This document shows positions 34,763-45,153 of a DNA stretch of 64,000 nucleotides, in pieces; the stretch's first letter is position 1, and the number at the start of each line of letters is the position of its first letter. Below the pieces are notes generated by a model. That model did not search any database, was not told the origin of the DNA, and worked only from the letters and a program-made list of their open reading frames with translations. The stretch is from contig OY970835.1 of the NCBI GenBank assembly GCA_963853835.1, forward strand, positions 11,476,501-11,540,500, read 5' to 3'. The position numbers were made by a program, and so were the translations under genes. This stretch comes from Calendula officinalis. Lineage: Eukaryota > Streptophyta > Magnoliopsida > Asterales > Asteraceae.

Positions 34763-36582
34763 TCATTTGCTGTTGATGGCTTCATTCTCATAGAAGACTT
34801 CTTGTTTGATGTGGACAAACTCTTCTCTGCTTTTGAGTTCATCCCTTCTGCTATTCAGTACTGCAACAATCTTCTTTCTGAACCAAGAGTCTTCTTTCTT
34901 GGTGATCATCCATTTCAGTCCAACAAGGTGACTGATTTGAGCTCTTGGAAGATCTTCATCAGAAATGAAGCATTCTCTATCCTCTGAGTCAGTATACATA
35001 TATCCAGAAGTTGGATATATGACACTCTTTTGATCCTGAAAGACAAGGTTAGGAGGAAGAGGATACTTTCTAAGATACTTGTATGTATGAAGGCACTCTG
35101 GTCTGTTGTTTGAGTAAGCCTCAGTCATCACACTGAGTGTTCTGTACTCTATTTCATGAAGTAAGTCCTTCTCATAACATACTGCAGCTACTGCACAGAT
35201 CTCATCCAAGACTATTTGATCATAGGTTGATTTCTTTGGAAGCTCTTTGATCAGTCTTGTGATCTTCACCCAGTCTTGAAGACCAATTCTTTGAATATCA
35301 TGAATAAATATCTTCATGGGGGGACTGGTTAAGCCAGTACAAGTGATAGTAATCCTTCCTTCTTTGAGCTTCACTTTTACTTTATTGACATCCAGATTTA
35401 ACCAATGTATCCCCCTTACATTTTGAAATGTTTTGGTCCTCAAGAACTCCTTTCTTTGTTCCTTATACCGAGTCCTAGCAGCAACCATATTCCAATAATG
35501 TTGAATATGGTCTGGACCCTTTCTTGAGATTCTATGTGAAGGACCAGGAGTATCAGTATCTGGGTCAGATTCTGGTTCAGTTTTGACTCCCAACTCTTGC
35601 TCATATAAAAATCTTTCTTGTTCTGCCCAGAGTTTTTGAGGAGTCAGTCTTGGAGCCTGCTCGGTATCACTGTCCCTTGTAAGAACAGGTCTTCTTTGTC
35701 TTGTTACCAGAGGAGCAGATTCCTCACTTGATTCAGAAGAAGTGAGAACAGCATTGATAGGTCTTCTTGATAAGGAACTCCTTCTTCTAATTACCAGATT
35801 TTCTGGTTCTTCATCATCCGAGGATGATGATGAAGAACTTTCTTGTTCTACCAGATTTAGTGCATAGTTTACTAAATCTGGTTCTTCATCTTCATCATCA
35901 GCAATAGGCCAGATGAAAGGCCTATAGACCACAATTTGTAAATTATTCTCTTCAAGAGCAGGTGGCTCAGAATAAGTTTGCTGTGGTTGGTCAGTATGTG
36001 TCTCCCCCTGAGCAGATGGCTCAAGTGGGTCTTGAACTTGTAATGCTGACCTTGTTCTTTGTCTTCTTCTCTCATACTGAATGCGAAATGGCTCAGTATG
36101 AGGGCTTTGCTGATGTTGTTGTTGTGGAGGTTGATCTTCATTCAATCTTCTTCTTTTCTCCCCCTGAGCAGAAGGCTCAGTTTGATCAACCTCAGTATCT
36201 CTTTGTCTCTTCTCCCCCTTTTTGTTATCATTTGATGAGGAGGGAAGAGGATCAGTATCACCACCCATGTCCCCTTCAGGTTGTTCAAGAGTAGGGGAGG
36301 GCATGGGCTCAGTTGCAGCATCAGTATCACCAGCACCTCCTTCTCCTTCTCCTTCTTCATTGTGGTCACCATGTGAACCTGGTGGAGTTTGTGGAGACTG
36401 CTGTGGTTGTTGAAGGAGTGATACTGACTGTTTTATTAAGTCAATATCACCACTCATCTTGTCCATTCTGGCTAGTATTACATTTTGAGTTTGTTGGATG
36501 GCCAGAATGTGCTGCATGATTGCTTGCAGAGTCACTTGGTCTGCTGCAGCCTGAGATGCCTGAATGCCCTGCACAGATGGTG
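34763..36582 (-). CDS. B2 third ORF, exon 2
   Basis: Open for 606 codons to the stop at 34763. If spliced to exon 1 as proposed it supplies residues 461-1066. From the N-terminus: a coiled-coil-like stretch (about 480-520, LQAIMQHILAIQQTQ followed by heptad-like ILV spacing), a long low-complexity acidic and Pro/Gln/Ser-rich region with runs of serine, then a more globular C-terminal part (about 855-1066) with many aromatic and hydrophobic residues and a cysteine-containing helix-like segment (IVLDEICAVAAVCYEKDLL). No clear signal peptide or membrane helix lies in this frame. No ATG is near its start; the frame opens exactly at the AG of a strong acceptor, supporting splicing. Function unknown; such ORFs are often called env-like in Sireviruses, which I do not endorse here. 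Confidence 0.75.
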
Positions 36583-37268
36583 CTAAAGAAACAAAAATAT
36601 AAAACTGGTTAGAAAGAAAGGTTTATCAAATAGAATTGTGGTGTTGTTTAATTCTACAATCATATAAACAGAGTTTGTGAAGTCTGTATTTCATCTGGTA
36701 TAGGATGAAATATTGTGGACTTGTGCATAGCATGTGTAAGAAGATTTTAGTAAAGGTGAGTGTGAAAATTTAAGTAGCTCAGTATAGGATAAGTCACATT
36801 TACTAAAAGGTTTGGGTGTGGGAATTCGAAGCCTGGGATGTGCTTCTTGTTATTTTCAATGTTTATCACTCGGTATGAGAGTGATAATAGAAATGTGGCT
36901 AAACCCCATGGGATATTTTTGGATTTTGTGGCTTAAGGGTTTGGGATCATTTCTTGAATGATGCTACCCAACTCAAAAATAAGTTGGACATTATTCAAGC
37001 AGCACCAGTGGGTGTGAGTATGACATCAACCACCATTGTCTCTTTAAATGTTGAGACAACTGTAGACTGACAATGATCAATTTAGTGTGCTCAGTATATG
37101 AATTTTGCATAGCAGCAGTGGGCTAGCTATGTTGGCCATAAAGGGATATATATTTGAAAGATCGTTTGAGACTTTGGTCAGTATTGAGTTGGTACTGGCC
37201 AATACTTAGTCTCTATTTGGGAATGAAATATATATATATAAGTTTAAGGGCTTTTTAGAAATTCATAC
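36583..37268 (-). other. Candidate 686-bp intron in the B2 third ORF
   Basis: On the minus strand the donor is CAG|GTATGA (first intron base 37268). The acceptor is TTTTTGTTTCTTTAG|CA (last intron base 36583), with a strong U-rich tract. Exon 1 ends after the first base of a codon and exon 2 supplies the other two (G + CA = Ala), so the two ORFs fuse exactly in frame. Both frames close by stop codons inside the interval. It is AT-rich and U-rich in the sense strand, as plant introns are, and I see no coding signal in it. A second AG lies 12 bases further on (TGTGCAG|GG), also in frame, as an alternative acceptor. Confidence 0.68.
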
Positions 37269-38649
37269 CTGAGACTCTATCAGATTCTCTTCTAGCATCT
37301 GCAGAGGTCGGTGCAGGATCATGTGTTTGTTGATGTGCAGCACCAACATCTTCAATACCGACCTCTATGTTATGCTGAGCACCTTCCATTGTAGTTTGTG
37401 CATATTGAATCTCCACGTCAAGAGGAACATGAGGTTCCTCAATTGGTTGAGCAGATGGAGGTAGTTCTGGACTTGGAAGGTCAGCGGTGGCTGTAACTAG
37501 GCTTTGGGCTTGAAGAGAGGCAGTTAATGATGGAACATTTGCAGGCTGCACCTCCTCAGATGATAAGTTTCCCATAATGATAGGAGAGAGATTCCTTCTT
37601 CGTCTATGAAGAACCAATGGTGTGTCTTCTGAGGACTCAGTTTCAAGAACGGTTTCAATATGAGGAGCAGCAAGATCTTGTGCAGGTGGAGAGATAGTTG
37701 GTTCTTGAACTTGTGGAACATCCTGCATCTCAATATCTTGACCAGCCTGGGCTCCATTGCCACTATTATCATCATTATCATCATCACCATCATTGTCTGA
37801 CTCAGTATCAGACATATCTTCTTCATCATTTATATGTTCTTGAACAATGGCCCACATAGGAGGACTTAGAAGAGGCTCTCCTTCTCTTGGCCTATAAAAG
37901 AAAATCTTCTCACTAAGCGGAGGAAGATCAACTCTTGGACTATGAAAATCATCATAAATGTGTGTGGGCATTGAGTGTTGAAAGATGAGTGATAGAAATC
38001 TGCAGAAAGGGACATTGCATTCCCTTGTGTTTGCTCGGACCAGAGTAGCTAATTCATTGAAAATTAGACGAGCAAAATCAATATTTCTTCCATAGTACAG
38101 AGCATGTACTATTTGCATCCCAAATTCATTTATTTGGTCCAAAGCTCCCGTCTTGTGGGTCATACATAGAATTATTGTTGTGATGAGAATACCCCACATA
38201 GGACCAAATTCATTTCTTTTGATTGTGCCCGTTGTTCCTCTTCGACCCAGAAATGGCAGTACAGAGCGTGCCTCTGATCTATCAACAAATGGGTCATACT
38301 GAGCTTGGGCGGGAAGTCTCAGTGCTTCACGAATGATTGCAGTAGAAACAAAAGCTCTTCTTTGATCCCTAATTACCCATCCAGCAATCATATCTGGAGA
38401 ATCGAGTGTGGCAGAGTACCAAAACTCACATAACATTTATGGGTAAGTTGCTCGAGGAGATAATGTCAGTGCACGAGCAATTGGGCAATGCTTCATAAAA
38501 GTCACGATGTTCGTGAATTCTTGGCATACCCAGGCTTGAGGAATATTGAAATTTGCTGTGATGTTGTTCCTCGCAAACCTGGGTACTTCATTATTTCGGA
38601 ATTGGATTTCCGATTCAACGTTTGGAGCAACAAAAGTGTAATTCGCCAT
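37269..38649 (-). CDS. B2 third ORF, exon 1 (one in-frame stop)
   Basis: The ATG at 38649 is the first AUG after the promoter-like block at 38771. 460 codons lead to the donor at 37268. A TAA at 38437-38439 interrupts codon 71; the next codon is ATG in the same frame. The N-terminal 230 residues look globular (REALRLPAQAQYDPF, FGPMWGILITTIILC, NIDFARLIFNELATL, CRFLSLIF) and recall a domain often annotated as putative plant transposon protein next to copia pol genes in asterids; this is from memory and unverified. After that come a very acidic stretch (DTESDNDGDDDNDDN) and a Pro/Gln-rich region. With exon 2 the predicted protein is about 1066 residues. Confidence 0.7.
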
Positions 38650-39117
38650 CTGTGATTGTGATTTGAAAAAGAATTTGCTTGCTAAGAGAAAGTGAAATCG
38701 TTAATCGCAGAGAGAATTGAAAATGAAAGAAAGAAATAACAGTTAAAAAATTTGAAGTAAAAATAAACGGTTATTTATAGGAGATTTGAAAGATAATTAA
38801 GGTATTGGGAAGTAAAAACGGCTGATTTGACTGCCTTATCCTCTGCCAACGGTAACTTTCTTATTAAGAAAGGTTACCGTTTGAGCAGTATGAGGATTAA
38901 GCTCGGTGTAAGAGCCGTCATACCCCAATACCGAGTTAAAAAAAAAATGAATTTAAAAATTTTTTTTTTTTTAAAATATAAAAACAATTAATTTACTCTT
39001 GAAATTAATAAAAAATAAAAAATTTTAAATTTTGGTGATAACAGACTAGTGATACTGAGTGGTCAGTATCAACAGGAGTGATACTGAGCGCTCAGTTTTA
39101 AAGAAATTTAATAAAGA
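38650..39117 (-). promoter_or_regulatory. Spacer between pol and third ORF with promoter-like block
   Basis: A TATA box (CTATAAATAA in sense) lies at 38771-38780, about 120 bp before the ATG. The presumed leader has no AUG and is pyrimidine-rich (TTTCTTTCTTTC, CTCTCTGCG), as plant 5' UTRs often are. Upstream are four AACGG cores (38766-38770, 38817-38821, 38848-38852 and, inverted, 38877-38881). The last two are the arms of an inverted repeat, about 17 bp per arm with one bulge, at 38848-38882. Further upstream are an A/T tract near 38940-39030 and a cluster of ATACTGAG motifs at 39053-39095. An independent promoter is inferred, not shown. Confidence 0.55.
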
Positions 39118-42100
39118 TTAAGGATTCAACATACCTAATTGCCCTAGTAAATACATAAACCTTTCCTCAGGAAGAGGTTTAGTAAACACATCAGCCAATT
39201 GTTCATTTGTTGGTACATAATCTACTTCAACCTTACCTTTTTCCACATTATCTCGAATAAAGTGGTGTCTGATATCAATGTGCTTGGTTTTTGAATGATA
39301 GACTGGGTTCTCTGTGATAGCAATAGCACTCTTGTTATCACAATGAATAGGAGCCTTATGAAAGTTGAACCCATAGTCTAAGAGTTGATACTGCATCCAT
39401 AATAATTGAGCACAACAACTTCCTGCAGCAACATATTCTGCTTCTGCTGTGGAAGTTGCTACCGAATTTTGTTTCTTGGATGACCAGCCAACTAGTCTTC
39501 CACCTAGGAATTGACATCCTCCACTTGTACTCTTTCTGTCCAATCTACAACCTGCAAAATCTGCATCTGTGTACCCTTCAAGGTCAAAGTTTGAGTCTTT
39601 GGGATACCAAAGACCCAGGTTAGGAGTACCTGTAAGATATCTAAAGATGCGCTTAACTGCTTTCATGTGTGATTCTTTAGGATCAGCCTGATACCGAGCA
39701 CACAAACATGTGTAAACATGATATCAGGCCTATTAGCAGTTAAGTAAAGTAAGGAACCAGTCATACCTCGGTATGTGGATTGACATACTGGTTTACCAGT
39801 TCCATCCTTACTTATCTTATCCTGAGTACCCATAGGAGTGTGCATGGAAGATAAATTTTCAAATTTGTATTTCTTTAACATGTCATGCACATACTTACTT
39901 TGATTTATAAAAGTGCCATCAGGCTTTTGTTCAACTTGTAAACCAAGAAAGTAAGTAAGTTCTCCCATCATACTCATCTGATACTGAGTTGACATTATCT
40001 TAGCAAACCAGTCACACATTGACTTGTCAGTGGAACCAAAGATAATATCATCTACATATATCTGAATGAGTAAGATGTCAGAACCTTTCCTTTTTGAAAA
40101 TAATGTTTTATCAATTTTACCTCTTGTAAACTTATTTTCAATAAGATACTCAGACAAGGTGTCATACCAGGCTCTTGGAGCTTGTTTGAGCCCATATAGA
40201 GCTTTATCAAGCTTGAAAACATAATGAGGAAATTTGGGATCAACAAAACCTGGAGGTTGTTTAACATAAACTTCTTCTTGTAGTTTTCCATTTAGAAAAG
40301 CACTTTTGACATCCATCTGATAAACTTTGAAATTCTTAAAGGCTGCATATGCAAGATACAACCTAATAGCTTCAATTCTTGCAACTGGTACAAAAGTTTC
40401 ATCATAGTCAATGCCTTCTTCTTGCCTGTAACCTTGAGCAACTAACCTTGCTTTGTTTCTGATGACAACACCATCCTTGTCCATCTTGTTTCTGAACACC
40501 CACTTAGTACCAATAATAGTTTTGCCAGAAGGAGGTGGTACTAAGTTCCAAACTTTGTTTCTTTCAAACTCTGTGAGCTCTTCTTGCATAGCCTCTTCCC
40601 AATCTTCATCTAATAAAGCTTCATCAGCTTTCTTTGGTTCAATGGTAGATAGAAAACTTGAGAAGAAACAAAAGTTTGCAGTTGCTTGGGTTGGAAATTA
40701 TAATTTTCTTCTTGTTTGGACACCTTCTTCAATAGGACCAATAATGTTTGAGTGTGGATGGTCTCTGTGTTCCCTTAAATTGTTTCCTAAGGGAGCATTT
40801 GAAATAGGATCAACAATATCTTGTTGATTTGGTGTGTTGTCTGTCTGATACTGAGTGGAATTCTGATCAGTATAAGACAGTGCAGGTTGCTGTTCATCTT
40901 CATTTTGCAGAGTTGATGTGGATTCTTGTGAAGTGTTGGATGTTTCACCTTCTTCATAAATAGAGTGGTTCAGATCATTAGTTGGAAACTCAGTGTGGAG
41001 GTCCTCTGATATGGGAACCTCAGTATTAGTCTCATTTGAGTGATACTGAGTTTGAACTTGATCAGTTTCATTAAACTTATTAGGAATAAAGTGTGGATGA
41101 AACTTAGGCTGTTCAGGAATGGAGTGTTCTGGATTGCATAGAATATCTATGCCACTTATGTCTTCACTTGCTGAGGTAGAATGCTCATTCTGATCTTCAT
41201 CGAATGTGACATGAATGGATTCTACAATCATCTTGGTTGAGATGATAAACACTCTGAAAGCTTTAGAGTGTGGAGAGTAGCCCATGAACACACCTTCATT
41301 TGCTTTGGGAGCAAATTTATTGAGATTTTGTTTTGTACTGAGTACAAAACATTTACTCCCAAAGATGTGGAAATATTCCACATTAGGAATCATGCCATTG
41401 TATAACTCATATGGAGTCTTCAGATGTCTTTGGACTATAGTGGCTCTATTCTGAGTGAAGTTTGCACAGTTTACAGCTTCAGCCCAGAAACTCAGTGCCA
41501 GTCCAGCATGACATAATAAAGTTCTTGCAGCTTCAATCAGTGTTCTGTTCTTTCTTTCTACAACACCATTTTGTTGTGGTGTGTAGGCTGCAGAGAAGTT
41601 TTGAATGATTCCTTTTTCTTCACAGAAATCTGCTAATACTGAGTTCTTAAACTCAGTACCATGGTCACTTCTAAGTTGCTTGACCTTGTTGCCTTTTTGA
41701 AGTTCCTCTCTTTTTATAAAGGCAATGATTTCGGTTGTTGCATCTGACTTAGTCTTGAGGAAGATGACCCAAGTATATCTTGAAAATTCATCAACTAAGA
41801 CTAGAGTATAGATCTTTTTGGCCAAAGATGGTGTGCTGATGGGGCCAAAAAGATCCATATGTATCATAGTAAGAGGTTCATTGATGGAATGATTGACTTT
41901 AGATTTGAATGAACTCTTCTTCTGCTTGCCCATTTTACATGCTGAGCATAACTTATCTTTTGAATAAGTAATTGTGGGCAATCCTCTCACCAGTTTCTTC
42001 ATACTGAGCTCGTTGATATTTCTAAAATTGATGTGAGAGAGTTTCTTGTGCCATAGCCAATGTAATTCTGGCTTGACTTTAGAAAGCAGGCATACTCGAA

Positions 42101-42473
42101 TAGTTGGGTCTATTTCAGATAGGTTGACCACATATACGTCTTTTTCTCTTCTAGCAATGAGTACAGGCTGCCCTTTATCATTGTAGATGATTCCTGCAAC
42201 CTTTCTGAATCGAGCTTCATTGTCATCATCACACATCTGGCTGATACTGAGCAGATTGTGTTTTAGACCCTCTACATAGGCAACTCTTTTAAAAGTTATG
42301 TTGCCTGCCTTGATCACACCATAACCTCTTGTCTTTCCCACCGAGTCATCTCCAAACTTGACAGAAGGACCCTTCTCTGGAGTATAATTGAGAAGGTATT
42401 CCATACTGCCTGTCATGTGTCTTGAGCAGCCACTATCTAAGTACCACTTTCTGTCACCCTGCACAAGACACAA
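39118..42473 (-). pseudogene. pol: B2 pol with one nonsense codon and one frameshift
   Basis: Collinear with the open pol of B1. It has protease LDSGCS, integrase H-H-C-C and D-D-E (LRSDHGTEF, GVVERKN), the acidic linker, RT with YVDD and RNase H. Two lesions are clear by comparison with B1: a GAA-to-TAA change at 40698-40700 just before RT, and a one-base deletion near 39712-39716, between RT and RNase H, which shifts the frame. Between them the frame is open (to about 40697). As in B1 there is no ATG at the beginning; the frame opens across the gag-pol boundary and is out of frame with gag. An unspliced or frameshifted product would stop before RT. Confidence 0.92.
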
Positions 42474-43804
42474 AATAAGAGTTAGTTCTTTTTAGGAACC
42501 CATTTTTGAATGGGACCTTTGGTGGGATAAACACAATTTGACTTGATCTCTTTATGTGGAGAGGTCGGTATCACTTCAGGGGTAACTTTAGAAGTTTTCT
42601 TTGGTGATACTGACTTAGTTTCTCTCCTTTTCTTTGGTACTGAGTACCTAGGACTTGAGAGATCAGTCCAGCATTCATCTCCCTTATGACCAGTATGATG
42701 ACATCTATAACATTTTCTAGGTCTATTTCTAAACATATTTTCATATGGTATTTTAGAAAAATGTTTCACTTTTGGTAGGTCAGTATGAACGAGTTTTGCA
42801 AATTGTTTACTTAAAGATTTGACCTGATCACCAAGTGTTTTTAAAATGTTAATTTTGTTATTTCTAATAGATGTATTAACATTGTTTTTAACTGGTTTAG
42901 GAGATGGAGGATCTGGTTGCTTATTTTTATTTGGCAGAGAAGTCTTTCTAATATTATTAGTGGTAGACTTCTTGTCTTTGCCAACCAAAGACCTAGTTGA
43001 AGTTGTCTTTTGTTTATCATGTTTTGAAGGAACAACTTTAACAGGTTCTTTAGATGTCTCAGTATATAATGTTTCTGTTCCTGCAACTTCTGTATTTGAT
43101 GAAACATGTGAGATAGAAGTTGTCTTATTATCATTATATAATTCAAAAGTTGTTGTATTAAATAATAATTCAAAAGGTGGAACAGCAGAAGTGTCATACT
43201 GAACTATTGGTAGCTCGGTATCAGAAATTTCTGTTATTTGAAATTCAATACTGAGTTCTTGTAGCTCAGTATAGCACTTTGAGCAGATGGAAGGACCAAT
43301 AGGTTTTTCTAAAATTTCATTTTCTTCATCATCTGACTCAGTTTGACATCCAACTTCACATAAAGTTTTAGCTTTTACAAAATTAATAGGGTTCATAGTA
43401 GAAAACTCTTCAAATAAATCAGCAAAATTGTTCCTGTTTTTAAATTGAGGATCAACACCAAGTGCAGCCCTCACATTTTCTGGAAATTGTTCATTTAAAC
43501 ATTTATTTAATTTTATTGAAGCATTTCCCCAAGATTTACACTGTTTTTCAAATTTCTCTTTTTCAAGTTTGTGTAAATGAGCTTTATCAGCTAATCTTTG
43601 GTTAATGTCTTTTAAATCTGAAAAGTTTAGTTCTAAATCTTTATATTTTGCTAATTTATCCAAGTTTTCATTATTTACCCTTTCAAGTTCTTTAATTGTT
43701 AATTTTAAAGCTTTTTCTTTTTGTACAGAAGTTTTAAGATCAACAAGCATATACTCAAAAATCTTGGTTTTTTCATTCACTGAATAAGTTTGAAAGGAAC
43801 TTAC
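42459..43804 (-). other. Candidate 1346-bp gag-pol intron in B2
   Basis: Donor AAG|GTAAGT with first intron base 43804; acceptor TGTGCAG|GG with last base 42459; CTAAC about 23 nt before the AG. Length and phase are the same as in B1 (3363-4708). The spliced frame would run from the gag ATG through 417 codons, including the first CCHC knuckle, directly into GDRKWYLDSGC of the protease. Confidence 0.5.
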
Positions 43805-45055
43805 CTTGTACAACTGAGTGGAATCCCAATCAGTATGAACACTCATCCTCTCAGCCTCTTTGATATCCTTTTCAAAGGAACTCTTCAAGTCATCTTCAGT
43901 GAAAGCCATAAAGGCTTTATTCTCAATCTCTTCTTCATCATCACTTAACTCTTCATCCATCCAGGCTTCTGAGTAAAGTGCTTGATGAGGTGCTCCATTT
44001 CCTTCTGCCCTCTTTCCCTTGCTCCAATTCTTCAGCTTGACATATTTGTCTCTATATCTTTTTGCTCGGTATGCAATCTTGTCATTTTGGTCAGTCTCAG
44101 AAGACTTGGTATGACAATTTGCAGCCATATGTCCAGGCTTTCCACACCTATAGCACAGACCTGATCTTGGGCCAGTATTAGAAGAGCTAACACCAAGCCT
44201 CTTCTTCTTCAACTGATCCAGCTTCATAGACATAAGAGCCATTTGAGTTGCAAGCTCTTCTGCCTCAGCATCAGCAAGATCAACTTCTGGTTCATCTGGC
44301 TCAGTCACAGTATAAGCCTGTTGCACAACTAGAGCCATACCAGTGGAAGACTTGTCAGTTTTCTTCCAGTTGATCAGTCTTGCAGCATTATTCTCCTCAT
44401 GATTCAGCATTAGACCATACAAAGTTTGAAGAGTGTATGACTCAATGTTGTTAGCAGCATTGACAGAGTTTGTCATGTCAAGAAATTGTTGAGGAAGACT
44501 ATCCAGGAACTTTTGAACAAGCTCTCCTTCCTCTTTCACAATGCCTACACTGATTAAATCATGGATAACAGTATTGAACCTGTTATAGAGAGTGGTGATG
44601 TCTTCATTTGGAGTTGAAAAGAAATTTTCATATTTCCTTCTCATGTTGCTTTTTCTTTGCAACTTCACCTTTGCTGTACCTTCATAGGTGACTGATAGGC
44701 TATCCCACATAGCCTTTGCTGTTGGCAATTTCATAATTGCATTAAGTATCTCTTTGGTAACAGCATTACCAATCACCCCTTTAGCTCTGGAGTCTAAAGC
44801 ATACAACTGACGGTCAGTATCAGTCCAGTTGTGCTTTAGTTTAGGTACAGATCTTATGCCCTCAGGAGCATCATCAGTAGCAGCAACAGGTTCCACAGTT
44901 TGTGGAATGATGGGACCATCATTTAGCACAGTGAGCATCTCATGGTGAATAGATTCAAGATACCACTGAGCTTTGAGCTTCCATAGATGGAAGTCTTTTC
45001 CATCAAAGATGGGTACTCCCTTTCCAGACATAATTGGTGCAACAATTGTAGACAT
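42482..45055 (-). CDS. gag: B2 gag, open, 857 residues
   Basis: ATG at 45055, about 85 bp after the primer-binding site. The N-terminal half carries the copia Gag (UBN2-like) domain (KDFHLWKLKAQWYL, YALDSRAKG, NRFNTVIHDL). A first CCHC knuckle CYRCGKPGHMAANC lies at 301-314. A long Lys/Glu-rich coiled-coil-like segment spans about 420-560. A second knuckle, CYRCHHTGHKGDEC, is at 782-795, near the C-terminus WVPKKN. Gag forms the particle and binds RNA. It is about twice the usual copia Gag length, as in the SIRE group. The unspliced transcript would give this full form; the proposed splice would give a 417-residue Gag fused to Pol. No lesion is visible. Confidence 0.92.
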   Translation of the reverse strand: MSTIVAPIMSGKGVPIFDGKDFHLWKLKAQWYLESIHHEMLTVLNDGPIIPQTVEPVAATDDAPEGIRSVPKLKHNWTDTDRQLYALDSRAKGVIGNAVTKEILNAIMKLPTAKAMWDSLSVTYEGTAKVKLQRKSNMRRKYENFFSTPNEDITTLYNRFNTVIHDLISVGIVKEEGELVQKFLDSLPQQFLDMTNSVNAANNIESYTLQTLYGLMLNHEENNAARLINWKKTDKSSTGMALVVQQAYTVTEPDEPEVDLADAEAEELATQMALMSMKLDQLKKKRLGVSSSNTGPRSGLCYRCGKPGHMAANCHTKSSETDQNDKIAYRAKRYRDKYVKLKNWSKGKRAEGNGAPHQALYSEAWMDEELSDDEEEIENKAFMAFTEDDLKSSFEKDIKEAERMSVHTDWDSTQLYKVSSFQTYSVNEKTKIFEYMLVDLKTSVQKEKALKLTIKELERVNNENLDKLAKYKDLELNFSDLKDINQRLADKAHLHKLEKEKFEKQCKSWGNASIKLNKCLNEQFPENVRAALGVDPQFKNRNNFADLFEEFSTMNPINFVKAKTLCEVGCQTESDDEENEILEKPIGPSICSKCYTELQELSIEFQITEISDTELPIVQYDTSAVPPFELLFNTTTFELYNDNKTTSISHVSSNTEVAGTETLYTETSKEPVKVVPSKHDKQKTTSTRSLVGKDKKSTTNNIRKTSLPNKNKQPDPPSPKPVKNNVNTSIRNNKINILKTLGDQVKSLSKQFAKLVHTDLPKVKHFSKIPYENMFRNRPRKCYRCHHTGHKGDECWTDLSSPRYSVPKKRRETKSVSPKKTSKVTPEVIPTSPHKEIKSNCVYPTKGPIQKWVPKKN

Positions 45056-45139
45056 TTTGGATTTTTGAGTGTTGGAGGGATAGATGTAGGAAATGGCTGC
45101 CAGGGTTATAGATCGACTAAATAAGAGATTATTTAGCCT

Positions 45140-45151
45140 GCTCTGATACCA
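45140..45151 (-). other. B2 primer-binding site (initiator tRNA-Met)
   Basis: The minus strand reads TGGTATCAGAGC, two bases from the LTR edge, the same as in B1. Confidence 0.92.
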
Positions 45152-45153
45152 GT

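Noticed and set aside
34651..34842. Short minus-strand ORF with a hydrophobic, membrane-like stretch (VTYAVVIFVYLFVIVLL) overlapping the end of the third gene
   Set aside because: It is in another frame, runs through the polypurine tract into the LTR, and has no supporting start or splice site. A frameshifted membrane tail is possible but unsupported.
36142..36519. ORFs on both strands overlapping exon 2 of the third gene
   Set aside because: They reflect the GAG/CTC and CCT-rich low-complexity coding sequence of exon 2 read in other frames.
34763..38649. Calling the third gene a retroviral envelope
   Set aside because: I see no signal peptide, no furin-type site and no membrane anchor in its frame. 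Position alone does not make it env.
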